From the NCBI GenBank assembly GCA_040880525.1, contig JBBDIG010000038.1:1-57474 (forward strand): DNA of 57,474 nt. Direction: 5' to 3'. The notes under the pieces are model-generated. The model did no database searches. It was not told the DNA's origin and saw nothing but the letters and a program-made list of their open reading frames with translations. The position numbers were made by a program, and so were the translations under genes. Positions 26,972 to 35,775 of this stretch are shown piece by piece; position 1 is the stretch's first letter; every line of letters starts with the position of its first letter. Origin of the DNA: Bacteroidia bacterium (GTDB taxonomy: Bacteria > Bacteroidota > Bacteroidia > CAILMK01 > JBBDIG01).

Positions 26972-28120
26972 ATGCGGTTACTTCTCATATTATTCTTCGT
27001 TTTTATAACCTCACAGCTCTGGGCCGCAAAACCCCTGTCCAGCCAGATCAGGGCTAAGGAGGTGCTGGTACCGACTTATCAAATGGGGACGACAGAACAT
27101 GAAGTGGTCCTGAGAATGAGCTATGCCCGGCCTGAGATTCACAATCCGAAGGCTTGGCAAAATGATGATAAACAGAAGGTGGTATACGAGATTGATCTGG
27201 TATTTACCAGGTATCCTCATAAAAAAATGGACTGGATCACGAATTATGATACCCTGCTGGAGGACCGCCTGAAAGCAATCCAGGCCCTTGATCCTACCTT
27301 AGTGCGAAATCGCTTTATCCGTTGGAATTTTGTGCTCCAAACCAGTTGCGAAACAGAACCGAAGGCCATGCAAATGTTTCATGGTGTAGTATTTAAATAT
27401 TTTTTACGTGATGATATGAAGAGGGTTCCGGGAGAGCGAAAGGATATGACTGAAGCACGGGACATCGCCTACGGATATCGTCCGATGAGGGATTCCACCG
27501 CGTTTCATGTTTTTAGCCGGAACAGCCAATGGAAGGATATGGTGGTCGTGAGCGACTGGACGGGAAGTATGTATCAATATGGCTCGCAGATTCTGTCATG
27601 GCACAGGATTAATGAAAAGAGCAGCGGGATAAAATCCTTTATGTTTTTTAATGATGGCGATAAAATGCCGGATTATGAAAAGCGGAATATGAAGATGGTA
27701 GGCGGTATATATACAAGCCAGGGAACTACTGTGGATGCGGTATTGGAAACGATGGCTACCGTCATGAAAAACGGAGATGGTGGCGATTCGCCCGAAAATG
27801 ATATGGAAGCACTGCTGAAGGCGGTAGAGAATAATAAAGATGCTGGCGAAATCGTGCTAATAGCAGATAATAACAGCAGCGTACGGGATATATACCTTGT
27901 GAAAAAGATGAACCGCCCGGTACGGATTATTTTATGCGGCACCAAAGGCCGCTTTATTCACCCTGATTACATGACATTGGCCTACTTTACGAATGGATCT
28001 ATCCATACGATAGATCGCGATCTCAATGAACTTCATGTATTGGCCCAAGGTGAAAACGTACGCTATGGCGGCTATAAATACGTGCTGCAAAGTGGGAAGA
28101 TACTGATGCTAAGGGATTAG
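26972..28120 (+). CDS. Secreted von Willebrand A-like protein
   Basis: 382 residues. A signal peptide (MRLLLILFFVFITSQLWA) precedes ~170 residues of unknown fold, rich in charged and aromatic residues (MSYARPEIHNPKAW, WITNYDTLLEDRL). Residues ~190-330 resemble a VWA domain: a strand into a MIDAS-like DWTGSM (D-x-T-x-S), a second motif IYTSQGTTVDAV, and GDGGDSPENDMEALLKAVE before IVLIADNNSSVRD. VWA domains bind partners through a metal ion. No C-terminal sorting domain is seen, so it is probably periplasmic or outer-membrane associated. Function unknown; it may pair with the coiled-coil gene upstream. Confidence 0.7.
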   Translation: MRLLLILFFVFITSQLWAAKPLSSQIRAKEVLVPTYQMGTTEHEVVLRMSYARPEIHNPKAWQNDDKQKVVYEIDLVFTRYPHKKMDWITNYDTLLEDRLKAIQALDPTLVRNRFIRWNFVLQTSCETEPKAMQMFHGVVFKYFLRDDMKRVPGERKDMTEARDIAYGYRPMRDSTAFHVFSRNSQWKDMVVVSDWTGSMYQYGSQILSWHRINEKSSGIKSFMFFNDGDKMPDYEKRNMKMVGGIYTSQGTTVDAVLETMATVMKNGDGGDSPENDMEALLKAVENNKDAGEIVLIADNNSSVRDIYLVKKMNRPVRIILCGTKGRFIHPDYMTLAYFTNGSIHTIDRDLNELHVLAQGENVRYGGYKYVLQSGKILMLRD

Positions 28121-28199
28121 ATGGCTAAGGGTATTGGATCACAATGCTATTGAGCCGGTTTTAGCTCTTAACCCAATTCTGCTGAAGAACTTATTCAAA

Positions 28200-28778
28200 T
28201 TATAAATTGATTCCACTGCCAATGCTCCAGAAATCACCTGCCATTTCGTGGTCTTCCATTATCTGGTTCTGTTTCTTCATATAGCTGATATCTATAAACA
28301 AATCTCCGTCTAAGAAACTCACACCTAAGCTTATTCGTACAAAAGGCGCAATTAACCGGAAACTACGGATGGTGTGGATTTCTACTTCCTGCCCATGCAG
28401 TTCCAGCTTGTCTGATAGCAAGATAGACAGGCCAAGATCAGCAGAGAGAAAAGGCGCGATCGCTTTTTTGCTGAACGGCAATCTGGAAGAAACATAAAAT
28501 GGAATATCATTTAATTTATAACGAAATGAATCCTGTTCTATAGCCAGCGAACTAAAACCGGCACCCAATCCCGTTGGTGCCCAGCGATTTCTCTTGTAAT
28601 AGCTCATGCTGAATTCAAATCCTGAGAGCAACGGAGATCCGCCTGGATTGAGAACGAGGTTCCCCCGAAAGCTTTGAAAATCCTTAATTTCATTTTTCGG
28701 ATGATTTTCAGAATCCTGAGCCTGAACTCCGGAAGCTAAGAGCATTGCGAAAATGAGTAGTCCTGGGTATAATCTCAT
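28200..28778 (-). CDS. Predicted outer-membrane beta-barrel protein, unknown function
   Basis: 192 residues. A signal peptide ends near SGVQAQ (~21). Strand-turn repeats follow (FEFSMSYYKRNRW, GLGAGFSSLAIE, IPFYVSSRLPF, APFLSADLGLSILLS, FRLIAPFVRISLGVSFLDGDLFIDISYMKK), and the chain ends GSGINL. This is a small barrel of the OMP_b-brl kind. The C-terminal end converges on the VWA-like gene with 79 bp between. It lies 89 bp after the glycosyltransferase gene on the same strand. No specific role can be given. Confidence 0.7.
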   Translation of the reverse strand: MRLYPGLLIFAMLLASGVQAQDSENHPKNEIKDFQSFRGNLVLNPGGSPLLSGFEFSMSYYKRNRWAPTGLGAGFSSLAIEQDSFRYKLNDIPFYVSSRLPFSKKAIAPFLSADLGLSILLSDKLELHGQEVEIHTIRSFRLIAPFVRISLGVSFLDGDLFIDISYMKKQNQIMEDHEMAGDFWSIGSGINL

Positions 28779-28867
28779 TTTTTATAGAATTAATGAATTT
28801 TGGATAAGGCAAGGTATTTATTTTTTTGGACCCGGTTAAAATTTTGGACTTCAAAATCCAGAGATCC

Positions 28868-30529
28868 CTATTCCTGTTTGACCTTTCTTTTATAGAAGAT
28901 AAACCCATTTTTAGAGCTGATCCGCTCGATATTCGGATTTTCCTCTAATGCGCTATTCCTGTTGACCTTGGAAATTACGTACACGTCTTTGTCCACATCT
29001 CCATGCAGGAGCCATTCTTTATCATGGCGATTTGGGTTTTGTCCCGGCTGCAATTGTCCATAGAAATAGTGCGTATAAGTGCGATAGCCGTGCGGAATTA
29101 TATAAGCATCTTCTGCTGCTTTGCTTTCGAGAAATTCAATTGCGGCTCTCTGGGAATAGGCTTCTATGCGGCCAATAAAGAATATCAGCGTGAGCATTAC
29201 AAATACCGGCATTCCACCAAAAAGCAACATGAGGCCACGCCCAATGTAGTCACGGCTAAGGTTCCAGAGCGAGAGCGCCAGCACCAGAAAAAGCAGCACT
29301 CCGGGCAGTATCTCAAAACCGGTCCAGTTAACTGCTGCATCAAGGTTGGCCACCGCAAACGGATCCTTGATGAGCGGCTTGAGTGTTTCTACGTTCATAC
29401 CCAGGAAAGGAAGTGCAATTATTATAATAATGTATAACCCTCCAATGATGCTCAACATAACTTTCATCCAGCGCGCAAACGTAAGCTGCCGCGCCACAAG
29501 CCGCTCTATTACCAGCGCAGCCAGGAAAGTCAGAGGAAAGTAGCTCAGAGAAGAATAATGAACGATCTTGCTTTTAACTATGGTAAACAGGATAAGTACG
29601 ACCCAGAATAATATTTTCATCCATAGGCTGAAATCCTGCTGATAATGGTGGGAAGGAGCCGGCATTTTAAAGAAGCCACGCAACGCAAAAACCGAAGCCG
29701 GGAAGCAGCCAATCAGCAGCACCACGAAATGATAGCCTGGAAAGCCTGCGTGCCCCGCATCAGGTGTGCTAAAAAGCCGGTATTGGTAGCGCACAAATTC
29801 TGTGACATACCAGGGACCGTTCTTCAACGTCTCAATGCCGAACCAGACAAGTGTTACAGCCGCGGCTATTATACTGAATATCAGGAAGTGGTGCGGACCA
29901 ACAAAAAGCCTGAAGCGTTGGAATATCCAGTAAACAATGAAAACCAGGCAAATAATGAGGAAGGCAACCGGTCCTTTGGTAAGAATTGCAAGCCCTGCAA
30001 AAATGCCCGCTGCCATCAGGTAGAGCCATTTATTTTGCAGTAACAGAATCTGCGGCTGGTTTTCCTTTTTCCAGAAGAAGAGGATGAAGAAGTAAATTCC
30101 TAAAAAGATGAAGAGGTTAAATACGGGGTCAATAATTCCGGATTTAAAATAAAGAAATGGGAGAACACTGCCCAGGTAAACTCCGGCCCATATAAATCCG
30201 AATGTTGAACTATAAAGCTTGCTTCCAATGTTGTACAGGATCACCAGCGTAAGGATGCCGCAAACCGCATTAGGAAAACGGGCGGCAAATTCATTAATCC
30301 CGAAAAGCTTCATTGACAGCACCTGGAGCCAAAAGAAGAAAGGCGGCTTTTCCCAGAACGGCTGAAAATTGATGGTAATGTGCAGGTAATCCTCGTTGAT
30401 TATCATTTCACGACTTACCTCAGCAAAGTTTATTTCGTCCCAGTCAAACAGGTGGACACCCCCCAGAAACGGGATAAAAAATATAGCACCCAATGCCGCA
30501 AAGAGAAGTGAATATTTAAGCCGGTTCAT
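28868..30529 (-). CDS. ArnT/PMT-like GT-C glycosyltransferase, membrane-embedded
   Basis: 553 residues with about 11-12 hydrophobic segments. The first extracytoplasmic loop has the GT-C acidic signature FDWDEINFAEVSREM (~29-43), then FQPFWEKPPFFFWLQ and GINEFAARFPNAV, as in GT83/GT39 enzymes. These use polyprenyl-phosphate sugars on the periplasmic side to modify lipid A, other lipids or proteins. The soluble C-terminal part (~455-553) is small. The substrate cannot be told. A promoter box lies about 31 nt upstream of the ATG. The nearest LPS gene, waaA, is 14 kb away. Confidence 0.88.
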   Translation of the reverse strand: MNRLKYSLLFAALGAIFFIPFLGGVHLFDWDEINFAEVSREMIINEDYLHITINFQPFWEKPPFFFWLQVLSMKLFGINEFAARFPNAVCGILTLVILYNIGSKLYSSTFGFIWAGVYLGSVLPFLYFKSGIIDPVFNLFIFLGIYFFILFFWKKENQPQILLLQNKWLYLMAAGIFAGLAILTKGPVAFLIICLVFIVYWIFQRFRLFVGPHHFLIFSIIAAAVTLVWFGIETLKNGPWYVTEFVRYQYRLFSTPDAGHAGFPGYHFVVLLIGCFPASVFALRGFFKMPAPSHHYQQDFSLWMKILFWVVLILFTIVKSKIVHYSSLSYFPLTFLAALVIERLVARQLTFARWMKVMLSIIGGLYIIIIIALPFLGMNVETLKPLIKDPFAVANLDAAVNWTGFEILPGVLLFLVLALSLWNLSRDYIGRGLMLLFGGMPVFVMLTLIFFIGRIEAYSQRAAIEFLESKAAEDAYIIPHGYRTYTHYFYGQLQPGQNPNRHDKEWLLHGDVDKDVYVISKVNRNSALEENPNIERISSKNGFIFYKRKVKQE

Positions 30530-30559
30530 TGTGTTTATAGATTCAAATTACCAACCGCG

Positions 30560-30567
30560 CAAACTTA
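30560..30567 (-). promoter_or_regulatory. Putative -7 box TAAGTTTG for the ArnT-like gene
   Basis: The minus strand reads TAAGTTTGCG, an exact TAnnTTTG match 31 nt before the ATG at 30529, in the divergent gap with the gene at 30680. Confidence 0.5.
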
Positions 30568-30679
30568 CAGAATGAGCAAGGATAGGAAACGCCACTTCAT
30601 TTCTGCGGCAATAATTTCCAGGTAAAAGAGATCACAGATCATTTGGAGAAATTATTGCAAAGTTGAATGCGTCAAGACC

Positions 30680-31129
30680 ATGATACAAACAGTCATTCAC
30701 ATATTTTTAGCACTCCTGATTTTCCTGTCAACCACAGGTGTGGCGGTTATACGCCATTTCTGCCATGACCATCTCAGGACGGTATCCGTAATGGTGGATA
30801 CCGAGGCATGTGAAATGGACAAAACATCAGCGGTGCCCACGTGCCATTCCGGCAAACCGATGAGTTGCTGCGACAAAGCTCAGGATGAACCGCTTCTTAA
30901 AGATCATGATTGCTGCTCCACACAAACCGTTTTTCTTAAACTCCCTGAAGAATTTCAGCTTCAAAAAAGCAATGAAATGCAGGTGCCCGGAGCCGCACTT
31001 TTCAGCCTGCCGGTATTTGTGAGTACTGTTGGCTTCACTGCTGATTTGCATTCACATCTTGCCACATTAATTCATTCCCCACCTCTTTTTACTGATATCC
31101 CGGTTCTTACGGGATCCTTTCTTTTATAG
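30680..31129 (+). CDS. HYC_CC_PP-family small envelope protein (putative metal handling)
   Basis: 149 residues. A hydrophobic N-terminus (IQTVIHIFLALLIFLSTTGVAV) leads into RHFCHDHL, then a Cys/His-rich middle (CEMD, CHSGKPMSCCDK, DHDCCSTQ) and a C-terminal HSPPLF. The order H-x-C, CC, CC, PP is the pattern for which the HYC_CC_PP family is named. In Bacteroidota such genes sit with heavy-metal-associated proteins and TonB receptors, exactly as here. With at least seven Cys and several His outside the membrane it could bind Cu, Zn or another soft metal in the periplasm; that is inference. Confidence 0.8.
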   Translation: MIQTVIHIFLALLIFLSTTGVAVIRHFCHDHLRTVSVMVDTEACEMDKTSAVPTCHSGKPMSCCDKAQDEPLLKDHDCCSTQTVFLKLPEEFQLQKSNEMQVPGAALFSLPVFVSTVGFTADLHSHLATLIHSPPLFTDIPVLTGSFLL

Positions 31130-31232
31130 CATTTAATGATGACCATTACTCAATCTGCACTTGGGTTGAGGATCTCCACGTTGTCCTTAACAGGGACTTC
31201 AAATTTTCGATTCATCATTAAATACTTTAGAA

Positions 31233-31595
31233 ATGAAAAGCATATATCAATTCTTATTTGGCTGCGCAATTTTCGCGTTTAGCCTTTCAGCCTGTAGCGC
31301 CACTAAATCTGGCGGAGGCAAATTCCAACAAGCTCGCTTTGCAGTAAAAGGGATCTGCAAAATGTGTGAAGAGCGAATAGAGGAAGCCGCTCTGGTTCGC
31401 GGAGTGCAAACTGCCGAGTGGAATATCAATACAGATACATTGACCATTCGCTACAATCCCGCGATTATAACGGAAATGGAAATACAGCAAAAGGTAGCTG
31501 ATGCCGGTCATGACACGCAGGACATAAAAGCTTCCAGCGAAAAGTACGAGGAACTTCCTCTTTGCTGCCGTTATCATGAATTAGAAAAACATTGA
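31233..31595 (+). CDS. HMA-domain lipoprotein (metal-binding chaperone)
   Basis: 120 residues. A lipoprotein-like signal has lipobox SLSAC (Cys21). Residues ~32-98 are a heavy-metal-associated domain: FAVKGICKMCEERIEEAA with the metal-binding CxxC, then VQTAEWNINTDTLTIRYNPAIIT and the family's usual AGHDT. The C-terminus carries LPLCCRYHE, a second paired-Cys motif. HMA domains hand over Cu(I) or related ions. Here the protein would face the periplasm on a lipid anchor, between the HYC_CC_PP protein and the TonB receptor. The metal identity is not visible. The stop lies 5 nt before the next start. Confidence 0.88.
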   Translation: MKSIYQFLFGCAIFAFSLSACSATKSGGGKFQQARFAVKGICKMCEERIEEAALVRGVQTAEWNINTDTLTIRYNPAIITEMEIQQKVADAGHDTQDIKASSEKYEELPLCCRYHELEKH

Positions 31596-31600
31596 TAGCG

Positions 31601-33898
31601 ATGACAATATTTAAATATTTCAGAAAGGGCTGTTTGCTCCTCGTGCTGCTTCTCTGGGGAGTCAATGCCCACTCCCAGGAAAAGGTAACCGGCATTGTTC
31701 TCGGCCTCGCGGTAGATGGGACCGAAGAACCATTGCCCGGTGCAAACGTGCATTGGCTAAACACCACGACAGGTACCATTACCGGGACAGATGGAAGCTT
31801 TGGGTTGGAACTGGTTGAGACCACTGATCAATTGGTGATAAGTTACACAGGATATTCTCCCGATACCGTGAAGGCCGTTCCAGGCAAGGAGATGAAAATA
31901 TTGCTGCATCAGGGTCAGCATTTAAAAGCGGCAGAGATTGAGGAAAGCGTAAATGCTACGCGCCTCAGCTATTTCGATGTGCGACAAACGCAGGTAATGT
32001 CAGAACAGGAATTGTTCAAGGCCGCCTGTTGTAATCTCTCAGAAAGTTTTGAGACGAATCCTTCGGTTGACGTTTCATACTCTGATGCTGTGACGGGAAC
32101 CCGGCAGATCCAAATGTTGGGGCTGGCTGGGCCTTATTCACAAGTGATGCAGGAACAAATGCCCGGAGTGCGGGGCCTGCAGCAATACCAGGGAATGTCA
32201 TTCGTACCGGGCTCTTGGATCAGTTCCATCCATGTGGGAAAGGGAACGGGTTCTGTAGTTCACGGATTTGAAAGCATAGCCGGTCAGATCAATGTGGAGT
32301 TGCGGCAACCCTCTGATCCGGACAGGCTCTTCCTCAATGGATATGGAAATCAGGATGGACGGGGTGAATTTAATTTGATTACCACACAAAGGATTTCTCC
32401 TAAAACCGCAACGACAACACTATTGCATGCCAGCGCACGACCTTTTACTATAGATGGCAATAGCGATGGTTTTGCAGATAATCCTACAGGGGAGCAGTTT
32501 AATGCCATCAACCGATGGAAATTTCATGGCAATAAAGGTTGGGAAGGACAATTTGGCGTGCGAGGTTTCTATGACAATAAGATCGCAGGCCAGGTAACCT
32601 TTGATCCTGAGCGGGATGAAGGAACTCTGAATGCCTATGGCGTGGGAATTACTTCCCGGCAGGGCGGCCTTTGGGCCAAAACAGGAAAAGTATTTTCTGC
32701 GAATCCCTTTAAAAGTGTTGGATTTCAGTTTTCCCTAAATCACTTTGACCAGGACGCATATTATGGCCTACGAGAATATACTGCACAGCAGCAAAGTATT
32801 TACGCTAATGTCATTTATCAGAATATTATTTCTTCTTCTGATCACCTCATTCGGGGTGGAGTCAGTTTTATGGGAGATCGTTATGAAGAACAACTGATTT
32901 CTCCCACGCAGGATTCTGTTCAATTTGACCGGAATGAACTCATTCCCGGGGCATTTGCTGAATACACGTGGTCGCGTGATGTACAGACTTCGGTAGTTGC
33001 CGGACTGCGGGCAGATTATCACAACTTGTTCGGCTTGTTCCTGACGCCTCGTTTGCATGCCCGTTATGCTATTACGGAACAGACGGTACTTCGCCTTTCT
33101 GGAGGCAAGGGTTGGCGCGTATCTAATCCGGTTGCAGAGAATCAATCCGTGCTGGCTACCTCCCGTGAACTATATTTTTTGCCATCTAATGAAATGGAAG
33201 CCTGGAATCTGGAGCCGGAAGAAGCCTGGAATGCCGGTATCAGCCTGAGTCGTGATTTCCGGTTCAACTATCAGAATGGTACTGTGGTGCTGGATTATTA
33301 CTACACCTACTTTACCAACCAGGTGATCATGGATTTGGATGCGGATGTACGGAAGGCGATATTTTACAATCTGGATGGGAAAAGTTTCAGCCACAGCCTT
33401 CAGGCGCAGATTGACTATGAACTGGTGAAGAACCTGGACCTGCGGCTTGCCTATCGCTGGCTTGATGTGAAGACAGCATACCGTTGGAACGGCTTGCTGG
33501 ATAAACCATTAATTTCAAACCACCGAGCTTTTGCAAACCTTGCCTATGAAACGAAGAACAGATGGAAGTTTGACTACACGGTAAAATGGGACGGGTCAAA
33601 GCGAATTCCTTCCACAGAAGACAATCCGGCAGCCTATCAGAGAAGCTCTGAGTCGCCTGATTTTTTTACGATGAATGCACAGGTGACTAAGACTTTCAGC
33701 AAAAAATTCGATGCCTATCTTGGTATGGAAAATATCACGAACTTCAGGCAGGAATCACCCATTATTGCGGCTGATCAGCCCTTTAGTCCCTATTTCGACA
33801 GCTCCCTGATTTGGGGACCCGTATTCGGGAGAATGACCTATGTAGGCTTCAGGCTTAGACTTCCCCATCCTGAAATGGCTGATGGCAATAAGCCGTAG
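31601..33898 (+). CDS. TonB-dependent receptor with carboxypeptidase-like domain, paired with the metal module
   Basis: 765 residues from the ATG at 31601; the frame extends to a TTG at 31592 overlapping the previous stop, which I reject. A signal peptide ends at NAHSQ (~25). A carboxypeptidase-regulatory-like domain lies at ~27-105 (VTGIVLGLA, LPGANVHWLNTTTGTITGTDGSF, YTGY). The plug has FKAACCNLSESFETNPSVDV, IQMLGLAGPYSQVM, MPGVRGL, WISSIHVGKGTGSVVHGFESIAGQINVE. A 22-strand barrel ends in an aromatic, Arg-rich strand (TYVGFRLRLP). The CC pair in the plug is notable, given the CC pairs in the two genes before it. It probably moves a metal or metal complex across the outer membrane. Confidence 0.9.
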   Translation: MTIFKYFRKGCLLLVLLLWGVNAHSQEKVTGIVLGLAVDGTEEPLPGANVHWLNTTTGTITGTDGSFGLELVETTDQLVISYTGYSPDTVKAVPGKEMKILLHQGQHLKAAEIEESVNATRLSYFDVRQTQVMSEQELFKAACCNLSESFETNPSVDVSYSDAVTGTRQIQMLGLAGPYSQVMQEQMPGVRGLQQYQGMSFVPGSWISSIHVGKGTGSVVHGFESIAGQINVELRQPSDPDRLFLNGYGNQDGRGEFNLITTQRISPKTATTTLLHASARPFTIDGNSDGFADNPTGEQFNAINRWKFHGNKGWEGQFGVRGFYDNKIAGQVTFDPERDEGTLNAYGVGITSRQGGLWAKTGKVFSANPFKSVGFQFSLNHFDQDAYYGLREYTAQQQSIYANVIYQNIISSSDHLIRGGVSFMGDRYEEQLISPTQDSVQFDRNELIPGAFAEYTWSRDVQTSVVAGLRADYHNLFGLFLTPRLHARYAITEQTVLRLSGGKGWRVSNPVAENQSVLATSRELYFLPSNEMEAWNLEPEEAWNAGISLSRDFRFNYQNGTVVLDYYYTYFTNQVIMDLDADVRKAIFYNLDGKSFSHSLQAQIDYELVKNLDLRLAYRWLDVKTAYRWNGLLDKPLISNHRAFANLAYETKNRWKFDYTVKWDGSKRIPSTEDNPAAYQRSSESPDFFTMNAQVTKTFSKKFDAYLGMENITNFRQESPIIAADQPFSPYFDSSLIWGPVFGRMTYVGFRLRLPHPEMADGNKP

Positions 33899-34021
33899 CG
33901 GTGTATATGAGGTGTCTTTTAATGATGGAAAGAGCTTGTCAATAGCCCTTTTCCTTTGGTTCATTTGGTCCTTGAAGTGAAAAAAAATCTGGGAAATTCT
34001 TTTCTAAACCAATTCTGCCCT

Positions 34022-34029
34022 TATATTTG
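34022..34029 (+). promoter_or_regulatory. Putative -7 box TATATTTG
   Basis: An exact TAnnTTTG match 36 nt before the ATG of the Cys-rich lipoprotein at 34066. TTTTC near 34000 could be a weak -33 element. Confidence 0.55.
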
Positions 34030-34065
34030 GCCGAATAAATCATTTAAAACAAATAAAATTTACCC

Positions 34066-34299
34066 ATGAAAAATTTTGCTAAAGTGCTTATGTGTGCAGC
34101 CGTTTTAAGTTTCGGCCTTTCCTTTACATCTTGTAAAAAGTGTACTAATTGTACTATTCAGGATAGTGATGGCAATATTGTGACTGGTTGGGATGATGCG
34201 GAAGCCTGTGGAAGTAAGGATGAAATTGAAGATTTCGAGGCTAATTGTGAATCCATCAGCACGACTACTGGAGGCGGTTATACCTGCAGCTGCGATTAA
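34066..34299 (+). CDS. Small Cys-rich lipoprotein, unknown function
   Basis: 77 residues. A lipoprotein signal peptide ends in lipobox SFTSC (Cys23), followed at once by KKCTNC (C26, C29). More cysteines follow at AEACGSK, EANCES and the C-terminal TCSCD, giving eight including the lipid anchor, in a 55-residue acidic mature chain. It has its own promoter box and a strong terminator, so it is a monocistronic unit. I do not recognise the family. The cysteines could form disulfides or bind metal; its position after the metal module may be chance. Confidence 0.8.
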   Translation: MKNFAKVLMCAAVLSFGLSFTSCKKCTNCTIQDSDGNIVTGWDDAEACGSKDEIEDFEANCESISTTTGGGYTCSCD

Positions 34300-34319
34300 A
34301 GCATTTTTCTTATTTTTAG

Positions 34320-34355
34320 AAGCCAGTTCCAGATCAGTTTGGACTGGCTTTTTTT
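34320..34355 (+). terminator. Intrinsic terminator after the Cys-rich lipoprotein
   Basis: An 8-bp stem plus a 2-bp extension across a bulge (AAGCCAGT..CC with GGACTGGCTT), a 10-nt loop, and a run of seven T ending at 34355. Lies 20 nt after the stop. Confidence 0.85.
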
Positions 34356-34479
34356 GGTTAAAATCCAGAATGCGTTTCGCTAAATTGGCCGTTTCTGGAC
34401 TGATATGACAGGTATATCAACTGAATGATCTGGTTTAAAACCGGGTTGGGTAATTCTGTAAAAGCTTTAATGCCTTTGT

Positions 34480-35181
34480 ATGTTCATAAAACTTGGACGG
34501 CTTATTAAGCGGATCGTGGTAGGTTTTTTCGTCATTTCCATAGGCTTGGTTGTCATCTATCGTTTTGTACCACCCCCGGTTACACCCTTAATGATCACAA
34601 GGTTATTTGACCAGGCCGCAAATGACCAGCCTCTTCGCCTTTCCAAGGATTGGAAGCCTCTCGAAAAAATGTCGACTGCTTTACCACAGGCGGTTATAGC
34701 CGCAGAAGACCAGCGGTTTCTGGAACATTGGGGGTTTGATATCCAGGCCATTCAAAAGGCTATTGAGGAAAGGGAAAAACGAAAAAGAGTGCGTGGTGCA
34801 AGTACCATCAGCCAGCAGGTCGCCAAAAATGTATTCCTGTGGCAGGGCCGTTCCTGGATCAGGAAGGGATTCGAGGTATACTTCACCGTTTTGATAGAGT
34901 TGATATGGCCCAAACGAAGGATCATTGAAATATATCTGAACGTGGCTGAAATGGGCAATGGGATTTACGGAGCAGAAATGGCCGCCAATACTTATTTCAA
35001 CCGAGCGGCAAAGGATGTCAGCACTGCCCAGGCAGCACTGCTTGCAGCTATTCTTCCCAGCCCCCTGAGATATTCTGCTACGAATCCATCACCCTACATT
35101 CGCGATCGCCAGGCCTGGATCATGGGCCAGATGCGGAACCTCGGTCCGCTGGATCTTGCCGGTGCTTCTGAAAAGAATTAG
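34480..35181 (+). CDS. mtgA: Monofunctional peptidoglycan glycosyltransferase MtgA
   Basis: 233 residues. One N-terminal membrane helix (~11-30) is followed by a GT51 transglycosylase domain. The catalytic Glu76 lies in AAEDQRFLEHWGFD. Other motifs are RGASTISQQVAKNVFLW, RKGFEVYFTVLIELIWPKRRIIEIYLN, EMGNGIYGAEMAA and AALLAAILPSPLRY. It polymerises lipid II into glycan strands in the periplasm and has no transpeptidase domain. A one-off promoter box (TGCCTTTG) ends only 2 nt before the start codon, so it may not be the true promoter. It converges with the gene at 35209. Confidence 0.95.
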   Translation: MFIKLGRLIKRIVVGFFVISIGLVVIYRFVPPPVTPLMITRLFDQAANDQPLRLSKDWKPLEKMSTALPQAVIAAEDQRFLEHWGFDIQAIQKAIEEREKRKRVRGASTISQQVAKNVFLWQGRSWIRKGFEVYFTVLIELIWPKRRIIEIYLNVAEMGNGIYGAEMAANTYFNRAAKDVSTAQAALLAAILPSPLRYSATNPSPYIRDRQAWIMGQMRNLGPLDLAGASEKN

Positions 35182-35208
35182 TAGAAAGGTGGAAGTATTG
35201 CTAAACGA

Positions 35209-35772
35209 TTATTTCTGAAGGGCCAGATGGGATAAACTGACATCTGTATACAGCTTTGATGGGTGAAACATCAGAATAATTTCGATCCCGGAATATCGCC
35301 ACGTTACCGTCTCTTTCATAGAAAAAGACTTTTTGCTTTTAACGGGCCGGGCGTAGAGATTGGTAATTCTGTTTCGCAAGTGCTCAAAATCTTCATACGT
35401 GCTGCCAAATCTCATCTTTACCGCACAGAGTTTATCGTTGCAAAACCCCATTGCAGCAATTTCAGCCCGGTAGCCCATAAATAGCATCCGCCTGGGCTTT
35501 GTATACAGGTACCTGACAAATTTTTCTTCATCTTTCGGCTTTTCAAGTTGCTCCTGAAAAAGGCTGATGTCTTCACCAAACTTTATCATACCGGAGTTCA
35601 CCAGTTCTACCATGTCAAACTCCTGACTTTTTACCTGGCCTGAACTCAGGATCATGAAAAGGAGCAGACTCCCTGAGACAATGCACCTTTTCAGCGTTTT
35701 AGCAAAATGTTTAAACCCCGAAAAAGAAAAATTGACTTCTAATATTCTCCTTTGAAAAAAGTTACCGATCAC
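35209..35772 (-). CDS. Unknown secreted protein downstream of msrA
   Basis: 187 residues, no family recognised. The first ~28 residues are basic and aromatic, followed by a hydrophobic stretch (CIVSGSLLLFMILSSG) and a cleavage-like VKSQ at ~50, so this is an exported protein with a long n-region or a start chosen too far upstream. The mature part is mixed alpha/beta with one CNDKLC pair and a late hydrophobic strand (GIEIILMFHP). It starts 3 nt after msrA ends, so the two are co-transcribed. A link to oxidative stress is only suggested by the neighbour. Confidence 0.65.
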   Translation of the reverse strand: MIGNFFQRRILEVNFSFSGFKHFAKTLKRCIVSGSLLLFMILSSGQVKSQEFDMVELVNSGMIKFGEDISLFQEQLEKPKDEEKFVRYLYTKPRRMLFMGYRAEIAAMGFCNDKLCAVKMRFGSTYEDFEHLRNRITNLYARPVKSKKSFSMKETVTWRYSGIEIILMFHPSKLYTDVSLSHLALQK

Positions 35773-35775
35773 GTA

